From NCBI GenBank assembly GCA_945860085.1, contig CAMAPJ010000021.1, positions 1 through 34,842 of the forward strand: a stretch of 34,842 bases of DNA. Direction: 5' to 3'. The notes under the pieces are model-generated. The model made no database searches. It was not told where the DNA came from and was given only the letters and a program-made list of their open reading frames with translations. The DNA is from Synechococcus sp. UW140. Its GTDB lineage: Bacteria > Cyanobacteriota > Cyanobacteriia > PCC-6307 > Cyanobiaceae. Below, one piece after another: positions 1 through 7,268 of this stretch. The first letter of the stretch is position 1. The number at the start of each line of letters is the position of its first letter. The position numbers were made by a program, and so were the translations under genes.

Positions 1-85
1 CACCGGGGGAACGTTTCGCGGGGTTGGACCGGCATTCGGTGCACTCAAGAGTGATCACGAGCCGGACGCCCTTGTTTTTGGCCAT
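1..85 (-). CDS. rpmG: 50S ribosomal protein L33 (5' part only)
   Basis: Read on the minus strand from the ATG at 85, the frame starts [20 protein letters not shown] and continues NPAKRSPG to the window edge. This is the start of bacterial ribosomal protein L33, including the first CxxC pair (CTEC) of the zinc-binding type of L33. L33 is a small protein of the large ribosomal subunit near the E site. The 3' half lies outside the window. It is divergent from pheT, with about 115 bp between the two start codons. No Shine-Dalgarno sequence is evident upstream of the ATG. Identification is firm despite the truncation because the N-terminal block is highly characteristic. Confidence 0.9.
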   Translation of the reverse strand, partial: MAKNKGVRLVITLECTECRSNPAKRSPG

Positions 86-200
86 AAGGACGTTGCGCCG
101 CTGTTGCGATGCAAATGACAATGCAACACCTTACCCCGTCGCCGGACCCTGTGCTGCCAAGGCCGGTGCCTAAGATCCCCCCTACTTCCCCCTTAAATCA

Positions 201-2729
201 ATGCGGGTCTCGCTCCAATGGCTGCGGGAGCTTGTGTCCTGTGATTTGCCGGCAGCCGAGCTGGGCGAGCGCCTCTCGATGGCCGGTTTCGAGCTTGATG
301 GCCTAGAAGATCTCGCCGCCCAAGCCGCCGGGGTGGTGGTTGGTTACGTAGAACAGCGCGATCCCCATCCGAACGCTGACAAGCTGAGCGTCTGCCGGGT
401 GCAGATTGGCGCCGCCGAAGCGCTGCAGATTGTCTGTGGGGCCTCCAATGTGCGTGCCGGCATCCATGTGGCCGTGGCCACCGTGGGCGCCCACTTGCCC
501 GCCGTTGATCTGACGATCAAGCCGGCCGAACTGCGGGGCGTGGCCAGCAGCGGCATGATCTGCTCCCTCAAGGAGTTGGGCCTGGCTGCTGGCTCCGATG
601 GCATTGCCATTCTTGATGAGCTGCTGGAGGTCGTGCCCGCACTGGGCTCACCGGTAGGCCCAAGCTTTGGCCTCGATGACCAAGTGCTGGAGCTGGCGAT
701 CACCGCCAACCGGCCCGATGGCCTTTCGATGCGGGGCATTGCCCGGGAAGTGGCCGCCCTCACCGGGGCCGCCTTGACCTTGCCGCCGGCCGATCCGGTG
801 ATCGCTGCTGAGCCCTTGCCCTTGGCGGCAGACCAGCTGGCGGCCATCGAAGCTGGCGGCCTCTTCAGTCTCACGGCCCTAACGGGCATCCAGCTGGGTC
901 CTTCGCCGCGCTGGCTACAGAGCCGGCTGGAGCGCTCGGGCCTGCGGCCGATCAATGCTGTGGTCGATATCACCAATCTGGTGATGCTGGAAACCGGCCA
1001 GCCCCTACATGCCTTTGATGCGGCGCGCCTGGCCGGCTTAGGCCCGGCGCAGGAGGAAGGAGCTGGCCCCAGCATCAGCGCCATCGGCCTGCGCCAGGCC
1101 GCAAGTCAGGACGTGTTCCATGCCCTTGATGGCAGCGAGCACCAGCTCAGCGAGGAGGCCCTAGTGGTGACCTACGCCGAAACACCGATCGCCCTGGCCG
1201 GGGTAATCGGCGGCGCTAATAGCGCGGTGAGCGGCAGCACCACGGCAATTTGGCTGGAGGCGGCGGTGTTCGCCCCCCAGGCGGTGCGCCGCAGTGCCCG
1301 CAGCGTTGGCCTGCGCACCGATGCCAGCACCCGCTTTGAAAAGGGCCTACCGCCCGAGGTCACCCTGGCGGCGGCAGATCGGGCCGTGGCCTTGCTGCAA
1401 CAGCTCTGTGGCGCGTCCGTTGTGGGTCGCTGGTGTCACCAGCGCCCGGCATCAGAGCCCACCCCCTTGCTGCTGCGCCGCGATGCGTTGCATCAATTGT
1501 TGGGGCCCGTGCAGGTGCTGGGGGGGGAGCCCGGTGACTATGGCGACCTGGAAGACGAGCAGATCGTCCTGACCCTGACCGCCTTGGGCTGCCAGCTGGC
1601 CGAACGGGCCAACGGCGAGGGTTGGGAGGTGGTGGTGCCGCCGTCCCGCAGCCAGGATCTGGTGCGGGAGGTGGACCTGATTGAGGAGGTGGCCCGCCTA
1701 GTGGGCTACGACCGCTTTGCCTGCCATCTGCCCGACCCCCTTGAAGCGGGGGGCCTGAGCCCCGAACAGCAGGTGGAACGGCGCCTGCGCCGCGCCCTAG
1801 CCGCTGCCGGCCTGCAGGAAACCTGCCACCTTTCCCTGGGCCCAGCCAGCAGCGTGCTGAGCGCAGGACTGGCCGAAGCAGACAGCCCGGCCGCGACTTC
1901 CGCCCGCCTGCCCCTGGCCAATCCACTGCTGGCCGATTACAGCCACCTGCGCGATGGCCTGGTCGAGGAGCTGCTACTTGCGGCGCGCCGCAATCTGCAG
2001 GCCGGCCGCTCGGGCTTCTGGGCCTTTGAGATCGGCACGGTTTTTGCCGCCGGGGCCAAGGGCCCCAGCCAAAGCCAGCGCCTGGCGGGGATTGTTTGCG
2101 GCAGCCGGACGTCCGAGCTCTGGAGCACAAGCGGCAAGCCGGCAGCCCCTGGTTACTTCCAGGCCAGGGGCCTGTTACAGCAGGCCCTCAGCTCCGTGGC
2201 GATCGCTGCTGAGGACCGGAACCTTCCCGTTAGCCCCTCAAACCATCCGCTCTTGCACCCGGGACGATCGGCCCAGCTGCTGATCGAAGGGCGCCCTGTG
2301 GGCTGGTTCGGCCAGCTCCATCCGCTCCAGGCCGAAGCCCTCGATTGTCCTGAAGCCACCCACCTGTTCGAATTGGAGCTGGCCCCCTTGCTGACGGCAG
2401 CCACCCGCCGCAATCGCTTCCAACCCGGCTTTGCGCCCTACGCCACGGTGCCCGCCTCGGAGCGGGACCTGGCCCTGGTGGTGGCCACCAGCGTCAGCTG
2501 CGGTCAGTTGCTTGCTGCGATCCGCAAGGCCGGCAAGCCCCTGCTGGAGCAGGCCGACCTGCTCGATCGCTATGAGGGGCCCCAGGTCGCCGCTGGTTCC
2601 TGCAGCCAGGCTTTCCGGCTGCGCTATCGCGACGCCAAGCGCACCCTCACCGAAGCGGAGGTGGAGCAGGCCCACCAGGCGGTTCGGACCGCCCTGGAGA
2701 GCCAGTTCAAGGCCCAGCTGCGCAGCTAG
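201..2729 (+). CDS. pheT: Phenylalanyl-tRNA synthetase beta subunit
   Basis: 842 aa, normal length for bacterial PheT. This is the large subunit of the alpha2-beta2 enzyme that charges tRNA-Phe; the catalytic alpha subunit (PheS) is not in the window. Domains visible in order: N-terminal MRVSLQWLRELV; the EMAP-like tRNA-binding fold (about residues 40-150, with PHPNADKLSVC); the B3/B4 editing region with LAGVIGGANSAVSGSTTAI and RTDASTRFEKGL; the B5 region ending VREVDLIEEVARLVGYDR; the catalytic-like core; and the C-terminal FDX-ACB anticodon-binding domain (about 745-842, starting near YATVPASERDLALVV). The ATG at 201 is preferred because translation begins exactly at the family's conserved start; no clear Shine-Dalgarno sequence precedes it. 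The gene is divergent from rpmG and appears to be transcribed alone, ending at a strong hairpin. It contains a G8 run at 1520-1527 but reads through intact. Confidence 0.97.
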   Translation: MRVSLQWLRELVSCDLPAAELGERLSMAGFELDGLEDLAAQAAGVVVGYVEQRDPHPNADKLSVCRVQIGAAEALQIVCGASNVRAGIHVAVATVGAHLPAVDLTIKPAELRGVASSGMICSLKELGLAAGSDGIAILDELLEVVPALGSPVGPSFGLDDQVLELAITANRPDGLSMRGIAREVAALTGAALTLPPADPVIAAEPLPLAADQLAAIEAGGLFSLTALTGIQLGPSPRWLQSRLERSGLRPINAVVDITNLVMLETGQPLHAFDAARLAGLGPAQEEGAGPSISAIGLRQAASQDVFHALDGSEHQLSEEALVVTYAETPIALAGVIGGANSAVSGSTTAIWLEAAVFAPQAVRRSARSVGLRTDASTRFEKGLPPEVTLAAADRAVALLQQLCGASVVGRWCHQRPASEPTPLLLRRDALHQLLGPVQVLGGEPGDYGDLEDEQIVLTLTALGCQLAERANGEGWEVVVPPSRSQDLVREVDLIEEVARLVGYDRFACHLPDPLEAGGLSPEQQVERRLRRALAAAGLQETCHLSLGPASSVLSAGLAEADSPAATSARLPLANPLLADYSHLRDGLVEELLLAARRNLQAGRSGFWAFEIGTVFAAGAKGPSQSQRLAGIVCGSRTSELWSTSGKPAAPGYFQARGLLQQALSSVAIAAEDRNLPVSPSNHPLLHPGRSAQLLIEGRPVGWFGQLHPLQAEALDCPEATHLFELELAPLLTAATRRNRFQPGFAPYATVPASERDLALVVATSVSCGQLLAAIRKAGKPLLEQADLLDRYEGPQVAAGSCSQAFRLRYRDAKRTLTEAEVEQAHQAVRTALESQFKAQLRS

Positions 2730-2738
2730 CGAGAGCCC

Positions 2739-2777
2739 CAGGTTCCGGGCCCCGGCGTAAGCGGGGCCCGGAACCTG
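2739..2777. terminator. Bidirectional hairpin between convergent pheT and rlmD
   Basis: A perfect 16-bp inverted repeat (left arm 2739-2754, right arm 2762-2777, 7-nt loop GCGTAAG) fills the gap between the pheT stop codon and the rlmD stop codon. The stem is very GC-rich and symmetric, so it can fold in both transcripts. Neither side has a good U-tract, so it may act as a transcription terminator or as a 3'-end stabilising structure. The position between convergent genes supports the terminator reading. Confidence 0.7.
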
Positions 2778-2790
2778 CAAACAACCGGAT

Positions 2791-4173
2791 TTAAACCCGT
2801 TTCAACACGGCCAAGGTCTCGACATGGCTGGTTTGAGGGAAGAAGTCAATCGGTTGCACCCGCTGCACCACCAAGCTGCCCTCAGCGGTCAAGAGGGCCA
2901 GATCCCTAGCCAGGGTCGCTGGGTTGCAGCTGATGTAGGCCACTGTTGCTGGTGGCGTGGCCGCCAGGGCAGCGCATACGGGTCCGGGCAGGCCCTTGCG
3001 AGGCGGGTCGACCAGCAGACCATCGCTGTCGGGAAGCCACTCCATCAAGCTGGCCGCCACATCGGCCTGCTCAAAGGTGGCCCGGCTCAGGCCATTGGCA
3101 GCGGCATTAGCCCGGGCCTGCTCCACCGAGCCGAGGTGACTTTCCAGTCCCAGAACTGTGGCACCGGCTGCGGCCAGGGGCAGGCTGAAGGTGCCGATGC
3201 CGCAATAGGCATCCACCAGCCGTTGGCCCTCCAAGGGCCCAAAAGCCTCTAGCAACAGGGGCACCAGCCGCTCGGCCTGGACTGTGTTGACCTGGAAAAA
3301 GGTGTCTGCGGCGATGGTTAGGTCGATGCCGGCAAAGCGTTCGCTCACGTAGCCCCGACCAGCCAGGATGCGGGTCTCCGGACCCATCAGGGTGTTGGTG
3401 GCCAGCGGCTGGAGGTTGAGGCAAACCCCCACCACCTGGGGCCAGCGCTCCAGCCAATGGGCGGCGATCTCCTCCAACCCATCGAGCTCGTCAAAGCTGC
3501 TGATCAGGGTGATCAGGATCTCGCCACTGTGGTGGCCGACGCGCAGGGCTAGATGGCGCAGGCCGCCCTCCTGCTCGAGGTGGACATCCACGGGCCAGTC
3601 GCTGGCCTCCAGGTCGGCTTTCAGGGGGGCGATCAGTTCATCGATGCGGGGATCGAGCACCGGGCAGCGGTTGAGGTTGACGATGCGGTGGCTGCCGCGC
3701 CGGTAATAACCGGCCCTAAGTTGGCCATCGCCCTCGCGACGTTCCAGGGGGATGGTGGCGCGGTTGCGATAGCCCAGGGTTGTCGCCGGAAGCAGCAAGG
3801 GCTCGACGGGGCACTCAAGGCCGCCGATGCGGCGCAGGGCCTGGACGACCAGCTGTTCTTTCCAGCTGGCCTGGGGGCCGTCCTGCCAGTGCTGCAGGCT
3901 GCAGCCGCCACAGCGCTCGGCCAGGATGCAGGGGGGCCGACGGCGATGGGGCGATGCCACCAGCACGGCCTGGAGTTCGGCTTCGAGGTGGCGCTTCTGG
4001 ACGCGGCGCACCACCACGGCCACCCGTTCCTGGGGCAAGGCCCCCGGCACGAACACAACCCGGTCCTGCCAACGGCCGACCCCCTGGCCCTCATGGCCCA
4101 GGTCACTGATTTCAAGTTCAAAGCGATCGCCGATGCGGCCGATCGGCGCAGCGGCGGAGGGGGGATGGACCAT
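2791..4173 (-). CDS. rlmD: 23S rRNA (uracil-C5)-methyltransferase, RlmD/RumA type
   Basis: 460 aa. Class I SAM-dependent RNA m5U methyltransferase of the TrmA/RlmD family. An N-terminal TRAM-type RNA-binding segment (about 15-72) precedes four cysteines typical of the [4Fe-4S] cluster: Cys82, Cys88, Cys91 and, after a gap, Cys169 (motif CILAERCGGC followed by NRCPV). The C-terminal half holds the SAM-binding motif LVDAYCGIGTFSLPLA, the DPPRKG motif and the catalytic YISCNPATLARDL block with its cysteine nucleophile. Family members methylate U1939 or U747 of 23S rRNA, or tRNA U54. Which uridine is modified here cannot be read from sequence; the RlmD symbol rests on general architecture. It is convergent with pheT and divergent from apcD (92 bp between start codons). 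The ATG at 4173 is the furthest plausible start; a shorter start is possible. Confidence 0.92.
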   Translation of the reverse strand: MVHPPSAAAPIGRIGDRFELEISDLGHEGQGVGRWQDRVVFVPGALPQERVAVVVRRVQKRHLEAELQAVLVASPHRRRPPCILAERCGGCSLQHWQDGPQASWKEQLVVQALRRIGGLECPVEPLLLPATTLGYRNRATIPLERREGDGQLRAGYYRRGSHRIVNLNRCPVLDPRIDELIAPLKADLEASDWPVDVHLEQEGGLRHLALRVGHHSGEILITLISSFDELDGLEEIAAHWLERWPQVVGVCLNLQPLATNTLMGPETRILAGRGYVSERFAGIDLTIAADTFFQVNTVQAERLVPLLLEAFGPLEGQRLVDAYCGIGTFSLPLAAAGATVLGLESHLGSVEQARANAAANGLSRATFEQADVAASLMEWLPDSDGLLVDPPRKGLPGPVCAALAATPPATVAYISCNPATLARDLALLTAEGSLVVQRVQPIDFFPQTSHVETLAVLKRV

Positions 4174-4236
4174 GCCCCGACCCTATCGGTGCGTAACACC
4201 TGGCGGCAGATGGCCGGGTTGAGGCGGGATGCTGGA

Positions 4237-4242
4237 TACAAT
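4237..4242 (+). promoter_or_regulatory. Possible -10 element of the apcD promoter
   Basis: TACAAT lies 23 nt before the apcD ATG, in the 92-bp gap between the divergent rlmD and apcD genes. It differs by one base from the sigma-70 consensus TATAAT. No convincing -35 box sits 16-18 bp upstream. This is a candidate only. Confidence 0.3.
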
Positions 4243-4265
4243 TCCAGAGCGCGTGGTGCTATCAG

Positions 4266-4760
4266 ATGAGCGTCGTTCGGGATCTGATCCTTCAGGCAGA
4301 TGATCAGCTGCGTTACCCGACCGGCGGCGAACTGCGCTCCATGGTCGAGTTTCTCTCGGCGGGAGGCAGCCGCTTGCGGGTGGTGCGGGCCCTCACGGAC
4401 AACGAGCGCAAGATTGTCGATGAGGCCGCTCGCCAGCTGTTCAGCCGCAAGCCCGACTATGTGGCTCCCGGCGGCAACGCCTATGGCCAGAAACAGCGGG
4501 CCCAGTGCCTGCGGGATTTCAGCTGGTATCTGCGGCTTGTCACCTACGGGGTGCTGGCGGGCAGCACGGAAATGATCCAGCAGATCGGCCTGGTCGGCGC
4601 CCGCGAGATGTACAACAGCCTCGGCGTTCCCATGCCAGGCATGGTGGAAGCCATGCGCTGCATCAAGGAGGCGGCCCTGGTGTTATTGGGGGCTGATGAT
4701 GCGGCCCTGGCTTCTCCCTACTTCGATTACCTCATCCAAGGTATGCAGACGCCCAACTGA
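4266..4760 (+). CDS. apcD: Allophycocyanin-B alpha chain (phycobilisome core, terminal emitter)
   Basis: 164 aa, typical allophycocyanin-subunit length. The phycobilisome globin fold is recognisable throughout ([76 protein letters not shown]). Cys81 in QCLRD is the phycocyanobilin attachment site. [21 protein letters not shown] and the [11 protein letters not shown] ending match ApcD rather than ApcA, whose equivalent reads more like GEEMTATCLRD. ApcD is a minor alpha-type subunit in the core of the phycobilisome. It passes excitation energy towards the photosystems and is linked to state transitions. The gene stands alone: divergent from rlmD, with its own rho-independent terminator. The ATG at 4266 is the family start; the Shine-Dalgarno sequence is weak. 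The main alternative would be a diverged ApcA copy. Confidence 0.93.
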   Translation: MSVVRDLILQADDQLRYPTGGELRSMVEFLSAGGSRLRVVRALTDNERKIVDEAARQLFSRKPDYVAPGGNAYGQKQRAQCLRDFSWYLRLVTYGVLAGSTEMIQQIGLVGAREMYNSLGVPMPGMVEAMRCIKEAALVLLGADDAALASPYFDYLIQGMQTPN

Positions 4761-4820
4761 GGCGTTCGCCCCCTTGAATCAGGTCTGCGTCAAGCCAGGA
4801 CCAGGCAGTAACTGACTTTT

Positions 4821-4844
4821 AAGGGCCCAGAGGCCCTTTTTTAT
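4821..4844 (+). terminator. Rho-independent terminator of apcD
   Basis: A 7-bp GC-rich stem (AAGGGCC, 4821-4827, pairing with GGCCCTT, 4832-4838) with loop CAGA is followed by a T-rich tail (TTTTATT). It lies about 60 nt after the apcD stop codon, in the right orientation for apcD. Confidence 0.85.
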
Positions 4845-5334
4845 TGGGTAGATACAAAGGCATTTTCAGGCAATGCCGATGGGCTGGATTTGCAACCCAT
4901 CGACATTCTTGCTTATCTTCAGTGAGACTAGTGAGTGGACCCAGGTTGCGTCTTACTCATCCCGGTACTAGATAGGACGAGACCCAATGTTTTGGTTCAA
5001 GTCAGGGCCGCTGAACCTGCCGGACAACATCGGCCTGAACGGCAGAAGTGGCCGATTCAGGGAGGCAACTACGGCCAAAAATGTTGCCCCGAGCGTGCTG
5101 CTTCAGCCAACATCCTGCCGCAAAAGAGCGCTCCCAGGCATCTCAGTCTAGTCTTTTTTTAAGACCTGAATTGAGTCCAATTCAAGAATAATGAGACTAG
5201 CTAGGGCATTGCTGAAGGTACCAGTCTTCGTCGCTCGCGAACGGGCGAAAAACTCTCGCCGCCCTGCTTCTCGCATGTTGCAGCTAGGTCCATTAATTAG
5301 ACACATGGCGAGTCTTGTACGAGACATCACAGAC

Positions 5335-5362
5335 TGCTTGAATCGGCCTGCTTGAATCGGCC
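5335..5362. repeat. 14-bp direct tandem duplication
   Basis: TGCTTGAATCGGCC occurs twice back to back (5335-5348 and 5349-5362) with no mismatch. It lies in the noncoding island and looks like a recent slippage duplication. Confidence 0.9.
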
Positions 5363-5618
5363 TTCCTGAGCCAGCCCAGGCGTAACGGACAGCGCCCAAT
5401 AGAGCGCAAGAACCAGCAGACTTAGGTCTGCGTTGGGGCTGAGCCTGCAAGACCCAAACGCGACAAGCCAGCATCCGCCAGCGAGACGGCGACGCCTCAG
5501 ATTGCGCGGTGGCTCACCAATGCAATGTCGCTTGCACTCGCAACGTACATGCGGGCTGGACAGGAGACGTTGTCCGCTCTCGAAGCAGCCGACAAAGGGG
5601 CCCGCCCAGGACCAGGAG

Positions 5619-5655
5619 CGCTTGCGTACCTGTGTAACCCACAGGTACGCAAGCG
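5619..5655. repeat. Perfect 16-bp inverted repeat with 5-nt loop
   Basis: CGCTTGCGTACCTGTG (5619-5634) pairs perfectly with 5640-5655 around the loop TAACC. No T-tract follows on either strand, so it does not look like an intrinsic terminator. There is no adjacent gene for it to terminate. It could be the stem of a small RNA, a cruciform-forming site, or a remnant of a short inverted-repeat element. Confidence 0.9.
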
Positions 5656-6134
5656 TCGATCAGTCTGTTGCCACAGGGCTTTTGAGCTGCAAATGGCTGC
5701 CTGGACAAACGCTCCAACCCGTATTGGACAAACATTGGCCAAGGATTGAGCTGTGGTCTCGCTGCGTCGAGGGCTGCCGCAGAACTGGGCAGCGATCCGC
5801 TTGAAAGGTCAATTGTCGTTGATTTGGACGGTTGGACCTGCTGAAACTCTGCGCCTACTGAGGGCGAAATCGCGTCTTTTTTAGGTTTCCAGCTACCTGG
5901 AATGCCATGGCTCTAGGAGCGGATCGGTTTTGTCGACCTCAGCTAGCTCCGTTCAACCCCGCAAGCCCAGGGGCATGGTGATCGACCTGGACAAGCTGTC
6001 TGTATCTTTGTCTCATTCATCTTAGTTGAGACCCGCTAAGAGTCTGATTATTGGTCTCGCTAGAGATTGCTGAAATTGGGCTTGATCGTTTTGCGTCTCA
6101 ATGGGACGGCAGGGAATCGATAGGGATCGATTAA

Positions 6135-6148
6135 GTCCCATATGGGAC
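6135..6148. promoter_or_regulatory. 14-bp palindrome within a TGGGAC cluster (candidate protein-binding site)
   Basis: GTCCCATATGGGAC is a perfect palindrome. Single TGGGAC half-sites lie at 6102-6107 and 6167-6172, giving four half-sites in 71 bp. It sits about 70 bp beyond the 3' end of the RHH-J gene. No adjacent promoter is evident, so a regulatory role is only a possibility. Confidence 0.4.
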
Positions 6149-6219
6149 ACATTATTGGTCTTGAAATGGGACGCAGGTGAGATCGGTGAACTGCGCTTAA
6201 AGATTCAGGCCTTGGCCTC

Positions 6220-7245
6220 TCAGGGCTTATCGCGATAGAGCTCCTTGAGCAATTGGTAGGCCTCATTCAGGCGGCGCATCACATCGGCGGAGCCGCCAGC
6301 ATCGGGATGGTGACACTGGGCCTGGTCCCGGTAGGCCTCGCGGATCTGGACCAGGGAAATGGCCATATCGGGGGTGGTGGGCATCTTCAGCAGTTTCAAA
6401 GCGCCCAGCACCGTCATCGTGTGGTCAATGGCCTGGAATGACTGGTGTTTTCGCCGTTTGCGCAGCCGCTGCACAAAGCGGCGGATCAGGGTGGGGATGC
6501 GTAGGGGCAGGGTCCTGGCGCTGAAGGGGTCCTCCAGGATTCCGGCTGCCACGATCACCCGTTCGAAACTGGCCGCCCCTGCGGGCCAGCTAGGTGCCAC
6601 GCCTTGAATCACCTGCACCAACAAAGACCAGGTGAACGGCCGGCCCTCGCTTTGCTCCGCCTGAATCCACACCTCCTGGGCCATCCAGACCATGGCGGCC
6701 TCCAGCACCGCCTCCGTGGCGGCTTGTCCGTAAAGATCAAACCAGTGGTCCCTAGCTGCGCCTAGGGCCTCCGCGATCGCGGCTGCATCAATCAGTTCCA
6801 CGCCCTGGAGGGTTTGGCTCGCCCCTGGGCTCGGGGGCTCGAGGCTGCGTTTGAGCTGCACCGATTGGCGCCGCACAAAACCGGGAAGGTCGATTCCACC
6901 GCCAGAGCGCCCGGCCTGGGCCGCTGCTGCTCCGGCCCGCCCGGAGCGCTCGATATCAATCTTGGGAATCTCATCCGAGACCCGATTCAGGTCTGATGAT
7001 GAGACTAGATCGCGATTAATGAGCACGATGGCGCCGGTCTCGTTGAGGCTGCCAGGGGGCTCCGGTTCTGCTCCATCCTCCTCGTCGCCATCGTCCCCTT
7101 GGGCAAATTGCTCCAGTAGCCGTTCGAGAATGTCTCCCCGGCTGCGCAGGCCCCACTCCGCCTTGAACCCATCAATCCAGGCCAGCAGCTCTTCGCTCAG
7201 CTCCAGGCTGATGCGCCGCCGGGCCTGGTCACTCTTCTCGACCAC
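6220..7245 (-). CDS. Ribbon-helix-helix-like / J-domain protein of unknown function
   Basis: About 341 aa from the GTG at 7245. This start is chosen because an AGGA Shine-Dalgarno sequence lies 7 nt upstream and the frame's longer N-terminus would overlap the preceding gene. Residues about 7-47 (QARRRISLELSEELLAWIDG followed by FKAEWGLRSRGDILERLLEQ) resemble a ribbon-helix-helix DNA-binding segment: a basic strand followed by two helices. An acidic stretch (GDDGDEEDGAEPEP) and a Ser/Gly-rich linker follow. The middle is a helical domain I do not recognise. The last 46 residues (from ISLVQIREAYRDQAQ through HHPDAGGS to LNEAYQLLKELYRDKP) form a compact J domain with the HPD triad at about 313-315, which in DnaJ proteins stimulates Hsp70 ATPase. 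DNA binding and Hsp70 partnership are inferences. It follows the DUF3370-type gene by 23 nt, so co-transcription is likely. Confidence 0.75.
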   Translation of the reverse strand: MVEKSDQARRRISLELSEELLAWIDGFKAEWGLRSRGDILERLLEQFAQGDDGDEEDGAEPEPPGSLNETGAIVLINRDLVSSSDLNRVSDEIPKIDIERSGRAGAAAAQAGRSGGGIDLPGFVRRQSVQLKRSLEPPSPGASQTLQGVELIDAAAIAEALGAARDHWFDLYGQAATEAVLEAAMVWMAQEVWIQAEQSEGRPFTWSLLVQVIQGVAPSWPAGAASFERVIVAAGILEDPFSARTLPLRIPTLIRRFVQRLRKRRKHQSFQAIDHTMTVLGALKLLKMPTTPDMAISLVQIREAYRDQAQCHHPDAGGSADVMRRLNEAYQLLKELYRDKP

Positions 7246-7268
7246 GGGGACGTCCTGACCGTTGCAGC

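Larger units (their letters stand above)
4845..6219. other. Noncoding, motif-rich island of about 1.4 kb
   Basis: No frame in this stretch reads like a protein. The open frames are short, arginine- or proline-rich, mutually overlapping and without a ribosome-binding site. Base composition is visibly less GC-rich than the flanking genes. The stretch holds at least eleven copies of GAGAC/GTCTC (starts 4924, 4979, 5193, 5321, 5483, 5564, 5756, 6010, 6028, 6054, 6095). Several sit in longer shared words: TGAGACTAG at 4923 and 5192, GGTCTCGCT at 5755 and 6053, and GAGACCC at 4979 and 6028. It also carries a 14-bp tandem duplication (5335-5362), a perfect 16-bp inverted repeat (5619-5655) and a TGGGAC cluster (6102-6172). 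It could be a decayed mobile or genic region, a regulatory or structured-RNA locus, or a variable island. No tRNA, RNase P RNA or tmRNA signature was recognised. Confidence 0.6.

Noticed and set aside
1520-1527. G8 run in pheT as a frameshift or phase-variation site
   Set aside because: The gene reads through intact with conserved sequence on both sides, and loss of an essential synthetase would not be a workable switch.
1360-2130. 256-aa minus-strand frame opposite pheT
   Set aside because: Arg/Pro/Gly-rich shadow of pheT; no start signal or family match.
3553-4269. 238-aa plus-strand frame opposite the methyltransferase gene
   Set aside because: It is antisense to a well-supported gene and only open because of GC-rich codon bias.
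4935-5804. Short open frames in the island (for example 4935-5162 plus, 5148-5474 minus, 5433-5804 plus)
   Set aside because: They overlap one another on both strands, are rich in Arg/Pro/Cys, span the repeats and lack ribosome-binding sites or any familiar motif.
6060-6266. 68-aa minus-strand frame beyond the RHH-J gene
   Set aside because: It overlaps the RHH-J 3' end, has no family resemblance and crosses the palindrome cluster; best seen as chance.
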